DNA from: Dictyocoela muelleri
Lineage: Eukaryota; Microsporidia
Assembly: GCA_016256075.1 (NCBI GenBank)
Contig: SDVU01000673.1
Coordinates: 1-11,458 of the forward strand
DNA length: 11,458 nt
Direction: 5' to 3'
Part shown: piece by piece, positions 1-6,812 of the stretch
How positions within the stretch are numbered: the first letter of the stretch is position 1
Layout of the letters: every line of letters begins with the position of its first letter
The notes under the pieces: model-generated
The model's input: the letters and a program-made list of their open reading frames with translations, nothing else
What the model was told of the DNA's origin: nothing
Database searches by the model: none
Program-made: the position numbers and the translations under genes

Positions 1-60
1 CTTTTACAGGGGTCAAAAAAATAAAATTGTAGACCCACTTTTACGTATGGCTATTAGCCC

Positions 61-200
61 AATACTCCATTTTTAAATTAATTTATTTAATTATTAAATT
101 ATTTTTAAATTAAATTATTTAATTGGATTATTTTTAAATTAAATTATTTAAAAATTATTTTTTATTAAATTATTTTTCAAATTGATTTATTTAATTTAAT
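61..200. repeat. A/T-only low-complexity repeat
   Basis: Almost pure A/T sequence in which a block reading ATTTTTAAATTAAATTATTT recurs about 28 bases apart (near 100-120 and 128-148), with looser copies on both sides. No coding potential is visible. It lies left of the pogo/Tigger relic and may be intergenic or part of that element's leader. Confidence 0.5.
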
Positions 201-360
201 AACGTTTTACAGTGGTCTCTCTTTTTAGTCGTAAATTCTTTAACTCGGAATTTGTTCTTTTTACGCCATTCGGAATTTTTATCAAATTTTTAAATAAGAA
301 AATGTATTTTACAGTCCCATTTCTACTTCTTAGAACCGGAATTCTTAATTCTTTGAAGCT

Positions 361-500
361 TTTAAAAAAAAATAAAAAAAATAAATAAATAAATAAAATA
401 AATAAAAAAATTAAATAAAAAAATAAAAAAATTAAATAAAAAAATTACAAAAGAATAAAAAAAATTACAAAATAAAAAAAATAAAAATAAATTTAAATAA
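361..500. repeat. A-rich simple repeat
   Basis: A long run built of AAAT, AAATAAAA and AAAATTAAAT units, almost free of G and C. It directly precedes the pogo/Tigger transposase relic. It contains no ORF, and any transposon 5' leader function would be inference. Confidence 0.7.
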
Positions 501-519
501 CCCCTAAAACAATTTTATT

Positions 520-1853
520 CCATCACAAAAAAAAAGATTGAAACATGAACAAAAATTGGAAATCATACAATATAATGCAGAGAATCCCAAGATAAAACTA
601 AAGGAGCTTAGCACACTTTTCAGTCTACTGATATATTATCTAAGTGACATCTTGAGATACAAAGAGAAAATATTCAAGAAAAGTGGAATATGCACTTTTA
701 ACAACTTCTCTACTCTTGTATTTCATTAAAAAACTATTCAAATGGTTTTTGGGTCGTAGACAAAGGTTTAGTACTGTTCAGGATACAAATTTACAGGAAA
801 TGGCTTTAAAACAGGCTAGCTTGGACAATGACAAAAATTTTAAGGAGTCTAAAGGCTGTCTGCAGAAATTAAAATCCATCACAATATCAGCAATAGTTGT
901 ATAAAAAGTGAGTCTGTTTTAGTCGATACAGAAAACATCTTTATAACGAGAAGTTAAATTTTTTTAGACCAGAAGACGTCTTCAACTACGCTTAAACCGC
1001 GTTATTTTACATCTGTACTCCATCTAGAACACTTTGTCTTAAATGACAGGAAGGTATTAGTGGAAAAATCAGCCACTATCGGTTATCTCTTTTGATATGT
1101 GTTATTATGATATGAGAAAGCTCGATCATTTGGTAATTGGTAAATCAAAATGTCCCAAGGGTTTTAAAAACCTCGACTTTTGTAACCTAAAAATTCAATA
1201 TGACAGCAACGTTCTCTTGTATGACTGTGAAAATATTTAAAAACTGGTTAGATAAGTTAAACGAACAAATGTCTATTGCAAGTGAAAAAAATGTTGACTG
1301 TGGACAATACACCTGTGCATAATATAGGACTGTCTTACACGAATATTGATTTGTTTTCCATCCCTCATGGTCTTACATCTGTTATACAACCATTAGATAA
1401 AGTTCTAATCAGTGTTTTTAATAACATTTACAAAAGAAACTTAAACAAAAAGTTTGATGCTGAAAATGAAAACTCCGATTCAGTAACCTATACTGAACTT
1501 AAAAAAGATTTAAACTTATAGACGCTCTTATGTTGATTCTAAAATCATGGAATGATGTAAATGAAAAATCGATCATCAAATGTTACATAAAAGCTGTTAA
1601 TAATTCGATGATAGATCTCGATAGACTTTATAAGGAAGAGGAATTCTAGACTAAAGAAAATGATCAAACCTGCTTTGAAGAGCCCTATGATGTCGACATC
1701 TTTTTGAAGAATATTAAGAGTGAAGTACTTATTGAAGATATAACAAATCAAAATAATAAAAACATTCAATTAGTAGTAGCTGATGATATGTCAACAGGAA
1801 CAAGACGATTATTTGAAATATTTTTTACTCATTTAGAAGTAAGAGAGTACTAA
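520..1853 (+). pseudogene. pogo/Tigger-family transposase, broken
   Basis: This is the relic of a transposase with CENP-B-like DNA-binding domains and a DDE_1 nuclease. In order: a CENP-B N-terminal helix-turn-helix (about 526-690; KHEQKLEIIQYNAENPKIKL, then LSDILRYKEKIF); a second Tc5-type HTH in another frame (about 725-880; KWFLGRRQRF, NFKESKGCL); the start of the nuclease core (EDVFN near 972, followed by TALFY); then DHLVIGKSKCPKGFKN near 1120-1170. The second catalytic Asp is in LTVDNTPVHN (codon 1303) and the third in VIQPLD (codon 1396), giving a DD30D spacing usual for pogo. The region matching the first catalytic Asp reads Ala-stop at 990-995, so that residue is lost. An acidic C-terminal tail runs to TAA at 1851-1853. 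The reading frame changes several times (near 690, 960, 1200, 1280 and 1510) and internal stops occur, so it cannot encode active transposase. Family call is strong. Confidence 0.85.
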
Positions 1854-2091
1854 ATCGTCTTTAAAACTATTTTTTTAAAAAATGTGCCAGATGCTTTAGA
1901 TTCGCTATACACTCTAAAAAGATTAAAAATGAAAATTCAAGTAAAAGACGGCTAAATATGTTTGTTTTTGTTCAGATATTAAAGAAATATTTTTTTTATT
2001 TTTTAAATTAAATTCCGGTAATTTTTTGAAATCGGAAATTTTTTCCATATTTATTTTTTTCCAAAATAGATTGGCTGCTGTATTTATATTT

Positions 2092-2140
2092 CCCCTAAAT
2101 TTTCCCAAAACCCTAAAATTTTCCAACCCTTAAATTTTAA
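2092..2140. repeat. Degenerate CCCTAAAATTTTCC minisatellite
   Basis: Three consecutive degenerate copies of a 16-18 base unit begin at 2093, 2111 and 2127, each starting CCCTAAA or CCCTTAAA and continuing ATTTT. The unit start resembles a CCCTAAA telomere repeat, but the copies are not contiguous heptamers, so a telomeric origin is not supported. Confidence 0.5.
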
Positions 2141-2318
2141 TTAATCAACAATTAATGTGTAGTTCGATCATTCTTTTGATAAATTTAACGAAATTCTTGA
2201 GATCATAAAAATAAAATTTTGATTCCTTATTATTTTCTACATCATTTTTCTTTTTGATAAAATCCACCCTGTCAGGCTAGATTTCACACATGATACACCT
2301 TTAGGCAAGATTTTAGGT

Positions 2319-2416
2319 CATTTATCAATATATGTCGGTATAAAAATATTTTGGTATAGAAAAAAATGTCGGTATAAAAAATATTTTGTTATAAAAAATA
2401 TGTTGGTATAAAAAAA
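2319..2416 (+). repeat. Merlin-B left terminal inverted repeat with iterated subunits
   Basis: It starts CATTTATCAATATATGTCGG and continues as about six degenerate copies of a 14-20 base unit whose core is GTCGGTATAAAAA (later GTTGGTATAAAAA and GATATAAAAA). The first 28 bases pair with 4548-4575 with one mismatch. Iterated subterminal motifs are typical of transposase binding sites, but binding here is inference. Confidence 0.85.
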
Positions 2417-2706
2417 CGATATAAAAATTTTTAAAGCCGCTACCTATAAGCAGTAAAATTTATAAAATTATGTGAGAGACGTGTTACGGAGTCAGAAATT
2501 CTTGATATCAAATCCAATGATTAATCAATTTTATTATTTAAGCAAGTGACACCCTCGGACGCCTACAGGATTTAGCACAAATTGGGATCATGCATAGCAA
2601 TTGTTATTTTATATGTACTAGAGAAATTTAAATTCTAGAAAAATCTAGAACAAAAGATGGCTTATATGGTATTGTAAAAGCCGTAAAAAAGAAATTATTT
2701 GTAGAT

Positions 2707-2714
2707 ATGGTTCT
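2707..2714 (+). repeat. Target-site duplication of Merlin-A, left copy
   Basis: ATGGTTCT, identical to 3791-3798 on the other side of Merlin-A. It lies within the Merlin-B transposase reading frame (codons ATG GTT CT), and removing one copy with the insert keeps that frame. Eight bases is a Merlin-like duplication length. Confidence 0.9.
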
Positions 2715-2716
2715 TG

Positions 2717-2737
2717 GGGCTTGTTTAGAAATATGCC
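2717..2737 (+). repeat. Merlin-A left terminal inverted repeat
   Basis: 21 bases beginning GGGCTTGTTTAGAAA, paired with the right-end copy at 3770-3790 with one mismatch (T for G at the sixteenth base). A third copy, same orientation as this one, occurs at 3738-3761 within the right-end palindrome and shares the following CTACC with the left end. Confidence 0.9.
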
Positions 2738-2828
2738 TACCACCAAGGGTCCCCCTTATGCTAATAAAAAAGAATTTAAAAAAAAATTTAAGATTATAGA
2801 AATAATTAAATCATTTTAAAATAATTTT

Positions 2829-3707
2829 TTATTTCAATAATATTTTCAAAAAATCCACAAGCATGTTTCTAAATTCTTCACCCGAACAATTCATAATATA
2901 TCTTGGTTTGAAAGTATATTCGACTAACCAGTTATCTAAATTATCTCTTTTAACACCATTTTCCTTTCGCATTTTAGATTTTAAATGATACCAAAATCCC
3001 TCAATATTGTTGGTATGTGTTCCATCTGGAGCGACAAACCCTAGACTATGATTTACTACTTTGTGTTTTAAAGCTAAGTTTTCACACATTTTTGAGTAGG
3101 AAGGGTAGCCATCCCTACACGCCTTTGTTCCTATTCTAATTTTACCTCAAAAAGAAATGAAAGAGTATCCGATTGTCTATTTTCAACTCTTTCAATAATT
3201 AATTTTTTTTTCAGGCGAATTATCAATTGCCCCTACTATCCAAATTGTATCTGATAATCATCATCTGTACTGGTGGGATCTCGAATAATTTGTCTTCTTG
3301 ATAGGACAGTCTCATCAATTTCGCAAGCAGTCCGAAGCCCACCGAGATAAATCGGATGTTTTTCTATAAAAATTTTATAAGCCTCTCTTAAATCACATTT
3401 TAATTTCATTATCGTGGCATTTGATAAGCCGTAAAAAAGATTTAATTGGCTATAATTAACATACATTAAATGTAGACACAATGAACATATTTTAAAATGT
3501 CTATTTTAGTATTTTTAATCTTTACCGAAATTGACAATTCTTGCGATCACGCATATACTTTATTTTTTTAGCTTCAAAAATTTTTAAATTCATTATACCT
3601 TCACATTTTAAACATGGTTTCGATAATGGTAATATTTTATAGCCATTTATGAAGGCAAACAAATCATTATAATTTAAAAAAATATTATACAGTAATTTTA
3701 AATGCAT
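2829..3707 (-). pseudogene. Merlin-A transposase (IS1595/ISXO2-like DDE), frameshifted
   Basis: About 290 codons on the minus strand, a normal length for a Merlin transposase. The first block (3707-3522) holds a zinc-ribbon start (KPCLKC ... RKNC). The next (3481-3236, another frame) carries LFYGLSNATIMKLKCDLREA and the first catalytic Asp in EIDET (codon 3314-3316). WIVGAIDNSPEKK and IIERVENRQSDTLSF follow in two more frames. The last block (about 3140-2829, first frame again) contains the second Asp in RDGYPSY (3111-3113), VNHSLGFV, and the third acid, Glu, in HTNNIEGFW (3000-3002). All three catalytic positions are still visible, but about four frame changes and several stops separate them, so no full transposase can be made from this copy. 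Start chosen at the ATG at 3707, which precedes the zinc ribbon. Confidence 0.9.
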
Positions 3708-3742
3708 ATGAGGGTGTAAATTAAAATTAAAAAAATTGCTTA

Positions 3743-3785
3743 TGTTTAGAAAGATGCCTACCTTATAGTGGCATCTTTCTAAACA
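3743..3785. repeat. Merlin-A right-end palindrome (duplicated inverted TIR)
   Basis: TGTTTAGAAAGATGCC (3743-3758) and its perfect 16-base reverse complement (3770-3785) flank an 11-base loop, ending five bases before the element's right tip. The inner arm is a second copy of the left TIR in the same orientation, so the right end is a head-to-head TIR pair. In single strands it would fold into a stable hairpin. Confidence 0.9.
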
Positions 3786-3790
3786 AGCCC

Positions 3791-3798
3791 ATGGTTCT
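3791..3798 (+). repeat. Target-site duplication of Merlin-A, right copy
   Basis: ATGGTTCT, identical to 2707-2714. The bases after it (GTATTTAAGAGC) continue the Merlin-B transposase reading frame interrupted at 2714. Confidence 0.9.
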
Positions 3799-4498
3799 GT
3801 ATTTAAGAGCTATAAAACTTCCATCTGCTTTCTATTAAAATTAGCTCAAAATTTAAGCTTCAATGTTCTACAAAATGATATGGGTTGAGAACTTAATACG
3901 TCTAAAAACATGTTATCGAATTTCTGTCGAGATTTATGTAGGTTATTAAAAGACGACTTTTATATAATTCTTTAACTATGCAGAATATGGAAATTTGGCA
4001 ATAAAAAAATAGTTTGAATTGATGAATCTTTATTCTTTAAAATAAAATATAATCAGTAAGACTTAGAGAGCAACAATGGGCATTTAGAATTATTGAAAGA
4101 ATTTCAGTAAAATGCTGCCTTTTCATATTGACAGATAGAAAAGTCTCAACTTTTATTCCTATAATTGTTTCACATGTGCTGCTTGATAAAAAAATGACGG
4201 ATATTTGGACCAAATAATAGGTTACAAGACTGAGAGGGATATGTGTGAATGGTAGGTTACCATAGTTCGCATTTTGCAAGCCTAAATGCCCTAATATTCA
4301 CACACAAACAATATAAAGCTCTATGTCACAGTTAAAAAATATCTCCGCAAATAACATGGTACTACATCAGATTAATAGATGAATACTTAAATGGGTTCCA
4401 TTTAAGAAACAATTTCAAAAAAACTATGTTTTAATCACTTGATTCTTGTCTTAAAAATCTTCTTTCATAGTTAATTAAAATACTTTTTAAAAAAAATT

Positions 4499-4575
4499 AT
4501 ACCAACATATTTTTTTATATCTACGTATTTTTTTATATCTACGTATTTTTTTATGCCGACATATATTGATAAATG
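4499..4575 (-). repeat. Merlin-B right terminal inverted repeat with iterated subunits
   Basis: Read on the minus strand from 4575, it starts CATTTATCAATATATGTCGG, then gives CATAAAAAAATAC, two near-identical GTAGATATAAAAAAATA units and a final ATGTTGGTATAA. The outer 28 bases match the left end with one mismatch. The internal unit count differs from the left end, so the repeat arrays have changed independently. Confidence 0.85.
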
Positions 4576-4586
4576 TATAGATTTTA

Positions 4587-4980
4587 CACTTGATCCAAAT
4601 ATTTTGTTATAAAAGGGTTTTTTTAAAAAACGACATACAATTTATCTAATAAAGATGTATTTTATTTTATTTTTTACGCTGAATTTTGTATTATAAGTGC
4701 ATTAAACTTCCATAAAACATAATTTATGAAAGGATAGTATTTGAGGTTATCATGATAAGTTACTATGTGGCATATTTTTTCTTCCTATAATTTCTATAAT
4801 AAAAAATACCACTCACATAAAAACTATTTATGAGAAAATTAAATATAATTTTATAATTTCTGCTGAATAAATGTTTACTAAGCCCCCGAATAAAAACTTT
4901 CGCACAAAATTCTCTAGAATTTTCATATTTGCACGAAATGTGACATGCATAATTACTTAAACCTTTATATGCAAAATAAT
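4587..4980. other. A/T-rich intergenic stretch, nothing recognised
   Basis: No ORF of note and no recognisable domain on either strand. A loose inverted repeat occurs at about 4767-4820 (TATGTGGCATATTTTTT against the complement of AAAAAATACCACTCACATA), imperfect and of unclear meaning. Confidence 0.5.
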
Positions 4981-4984
4981 ATGT

Positions 4985-5115
4985 TTATAAACCTTCAGTC
5001 TAGGTGTGTTGAGCATCTATACTCGGACTTTCTTATAGATTCGGATCTCGAAAGGGAGGTTTGAGGACGCATGCCTGGGGTGGAGTATTCAAGCCAAATC
5101 GTAAAATACACCTCA
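4985..5115. other. Small GC-richer island, unidentified
   Basis: About 130 bases (CTAGGTGTGTTGAGCATC ... GCATGCCTGGGGTGGAG) are clearly richer in G and C than the surrounding kilobases. No ORF, tRNA cloverleaf or clear 5S rRNA could be built from it by eye. Faint likeness to a pol III internal box (GGTTTGAGGAC) and to a 5S segment (GCCTGG ... GTA) is too weak to call. It may be a decayed RNA gene, a SINE, or a transferred fragment. Confidence 0.35.
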
Positions 5116-5209
5116 AATTGAATGTTAAAAACTTTTAAATCACTTAAAAAGAATAATTGAGATTAAAAGAGTGAAATTAAAAATTAAAGTGGTTATAAAA
5201 ATTTTCTTC

Positions 5210-5335
5210 TGTAGAAGGTATTAAATTAAAATTTTCGATAAAAGGATTTAATTAAATAATCCAATAAAAATATTAAATTAAATTTTTATTTATAAAAGGA
5301 TTAAATTAATTTTATTTTTAAAAGGATTATTTTTT
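5210..5335. repeat. Degenerate AAAAGGATTAAATTAA repeat
   Basis: AAGGTATTAAATTAA (near 5216), AAAAGGATTTAATTAA (5240), AAAAGGATTAAATTAA (5294) and AAAAGGATTA (5320) recur at about 27-base multiples within A/T-rich filler. This looks like an old minisatellite. It contains no coding sequence. Confidence 0.5.
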
Positions 5336-5942
5336 TTTCCTTGAGAAATACAATTAGTAATAATAAATTTTGGATTTTTTTTCGGTTTTTGAGTTAAATT
5401 TAAACTAAATAAAATATATTTTTTGACAAAATATAGATTTCTAATGACAAAAAATGTATTTTTAAAGTCATTAAAATTATGTTTCTTTTATTGTTAACTA
5501 AAACCCTGTATATTTCTAAACCATCTGATATAAAAATAGAATTTTTTAATTACGATAATATAAAAAGATCATACAAAAAACTATTTCAATAATTTTTTAA
5601 AAAAAATATATTTTGTAATCAAATAATAGTTAATTATAAAAAGAAATATTTTTTTTAGTAAACCTGTCATTTTCTAAAAAATATTTCGGTTTTTTTAATA
5701 ATTCTCATTTTTTTTTTGTAAATTTAAAAAAATATGAAACCTTAATATTGATTAAAATTTCACTTTTAAGAAATTTGGACTAAATATGTTGAGATTGGTA
5801 CATATTTTAGATTTTAAAATACTTTTTATATTTTTAGTTTGTTACTATACTAAATAAATTGAATAATGAATATTTATAATTAGTAAAATCTTTTATTATA
5901 ATGTAATAATATCTATTCATTTACATTTATATCTGCAGTTTT
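5336..5942. other. A/T-rich stretch, nothing recognised
   Basis: About 600 bases of mostly A and T with long T and A runs. Short open frames exist on both strands, but none contains recognisable motifs. No repeats with clear ends were seen. Confidence 0.5.
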
Positions 5943-6528
5943 AAATTAAAATAAAATAAAAGCAATATCGTTCTACGGATATATCCTTAAATTTACTGAA
6001 AAGTCCTATTCCAATTTTAATATCGTAAACAAAATCGTTAAATCTACCACTAATTTTTTTAATATTTATAAATAAAGATTCTTTATTTGAACCTTATTCA
6101 GATATATTATTATAAATAAATTCTGTTAAAATCCTTTAAAGAGTATTCTTGTACTTTAGAATATCTATTAACTCTTAAATCATATTTTTTTTCTATAGCA
6201 AAAATATTTTTATGAATATAATAATTTATGCGACAAAATTCAGCAAATGGTGAGTTATCTCAAACCTTGGTATTTGAATTTTTGGTTCTTGGTGTTCCAA
6301 TAATACGTCACTACTAAGCTACCCATTTATTATTTGCACCTGATTTTCTTTTTATCAATGACTCGGCAGTATAGAAGTAATTAGAAGCTTTTCATGTTTT
6401 TTTATTCTTTGCAGATATACGTCTTTAAATTCATCCCCATACCTAGATATCCCTTCATTATCAAAAAAGTCTTAATTAGTTGTACCACACTGAAATACCT
6501 GTATATTATTGCTATAGTCATTGACCTC
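5943..6528 (-). pseudogene. Unidentified decayed gene, divergent from Argonaute
   Basis: On the minus strand, successive pieces of protein-like sequence fall in different frames, with balanced amino-acid use that plain A/T-rich spacer rarely gives. Examples are NEGISRYGDEFKDVYLQR (near 6400-6460), then CRINYYIHKNIFAIEKKYD (near 6185-6240), then ISGRFNDFVYDIKIGIG (near 6010-6060). Three open stretches of about 40-50 codons occur in the expected order and strand, separated by stops and frame changes. I do not recognise the family. It could be a dead host gene or part of a mobile element. It would have been transcribed away from the Argonaute gene, from a start somewhat upstream of 6528. Confidence is limited because no homologue is named and A/T-rich sequence can mimic coding. 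Confidence 0.4.
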
Positions 6529-6752
6529 TTAGCGTCTTCCAATTATTGATTAAATTTTTCAACATATTAATTTTGAAACAAAATCAAAACATAAAGTCAT
6601 TTATAAACATTATAATTTTAAGGCACATTAATAATTTAAAAAAATTTTAAAATATTAATAATTTTGACATATCTTGAAATTCATTAATAAAACTTTATTT
6701 CTGAAACACTTTCAAAAAAACAAAAAGTTTCGAACATCAAATATTTAAAAAA

Positions 6753-6812
6753 ATGAATTGCATAAACCCACCATGGAATTGCAAAACTTTCCGAGCAAGC
6801 GTCAAGAAATGA
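6753..6812 (+). other. Short upstream ORF overlapping the Argonaute start
   Basis: An ATG at 6753 opens a 19-codon frame, out of phase with Argonaute, ending in TGA at 6810-6812. Any transcript beginning upstream of 6753 would meet this start before the Argonaute ATG at 6773. If transcription starts at the CCC motif (6767-6769), the uORF is not in the mRNA. It could regulate translation or be irrelevant. Confidence 0.35.
6767..6775 (+). promoter_or_regulatory. CCC motif and start context of Argonaute
   Basis: CCC at 6767-6769 lies four bases before the ATG. CCC-like motifs just upstream of start codons are known in several microsporidia, where they mark transcription starts and give extremely short leaders. 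The start context, ACCATGG, also fits the general eukaryotic translation consensus. The match is only three bases long, so it is suggestive rather than decisive. Confidence 0.4.

Larger units (their letters stand above)
208..2082 (+). mobile_element. Decayed pogo/Tigger-like DNA transposon, ends uncertain
   Basis: The transposase relic at about 520-1853 shows that a pogo/Tigger-type (Tc1/mariner superfamily) element once lay here. Such elements insert at TA, and their inverted repeats usually begin with CAG. Two left candidates are visible: TA at 208-209 followed by CAGTGGTCTCTC, and TA at 310-311 followed by CAGTCCC. A possible right end reads CTG followed by TA at 2081-2082. CGGAATT motifs recur on the left (near 246, 270 and 335), and AATTCCG with CGGAAATT occurs on the right (near 2010-2040), which weakly supports paired ends. 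No convincing long inverted repeat was found, so the boundaries are guesses while the element identity is firm. Confidence 0.35.
2715..3790 (-). mobile_element. Merlin-A: inner Merlin (IS1595-type) transposon, complete ends, 1076 bp
   Basis: The element is bounded by a perfect 8-bp duplication (ATGGTTCT) and by inverted repeats. The left end, GGGCTTGTTTAGAAATATGCC (2717-2737), matches the reverse complement of the right end (3770-3790) at 20 of 21 positions. The left side has two extra bases (TG) before the repeat. The right end carries an extra inverted copy of the repeat and forms a strong palindrome. The transposase relic lies on the minus strand. Length, duplication size and transposase type all agree with Merlin. 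The clean ends show it is the younger of the two nested elements, although its gene is already broken. Confidence 0.9.
2517..4434 (+). pseudogene. Merlin-B transposase (IS1595/ISXO2-like DDE), broken and split by Merlin-A
   Basis: Relic of a Merlin transposase read on the plus strand, in two parts separated by the 1076-bp Merlin-A insertion plus one TSD copy. The first part (2517-2714) shows LQDLAQIGIMHSNC, then a degraded zinc-ribbon region (KDGLYGIVKAVKKKL). The reading frame resumes directly after the insertion (YLRAIKLPSAFY, 3798 on). Further on: LSNFCRDLCR near 3920-3950, the first catalytic Asp in IDESLF (codon 4021), then WAFRIIERIS and TDRKVSTFIPIIV near 4075-4170, a second Asp in TDIW (codon 4200), and HTNNI at 4301-4315. 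The next codon, 4316-4318, is AAG (Lys) where the family has the third catalytic acid, Glu. Several stops and frame changes also occur. It is clearly dead. The family assignment rests on the ordered motifs and is strong. Confidence 0.85.
2316..4578 (+). mobile_element. Merlin-B: outer Merlin (IS1595-type) transposon, interrupted by Merlin-A
   Basis: A DNA transposon of about 2.26 kb, of which about 1.08 kb is the inner Merlin-A insertion, leaving about 1.2 kb, a usual Merlin size. Inverted repeats at 2319-2346 and 4548-4575 match at 27 of 28 positions, and both continue inward as iterated variants of TATGTCGGTATAAAAA. AGATTTTA occurs just outside both ends (2308-2315 and 4579-4586), a candidate 8-bp target duplication; Merlin and IS1016 relatives duplicate 8-9 bp. 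The outermost three bases of the two ends differ, so the exact tips are uncertain by a few bases. The cargo is a broken Merlin transposase on the plus strand. It must be older than Merlin-A, which is inserted into it. Confidence 0.8.

Noticed and set aside
2092-2140. Telomere-type CCCTAAA repeats
   Set aside because: The three copies are separated by other bases at 16-18 base intervals and are not a contiguous heptamer array.
4037-4279. 80-codon minus-strand frame
   Set aside because: It is antisense to the Merlin-B transposase relic, which has clear family motifs on the plus strand.
6758-6772. TTG at 6758 as the Argonaute start, giving an 845-residue protein
   Set aside because: TTG starts are not expected in nuclear genes of eukaryotes. 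The in-frame ATG at 6773 has a good context and leaves all domains intact.
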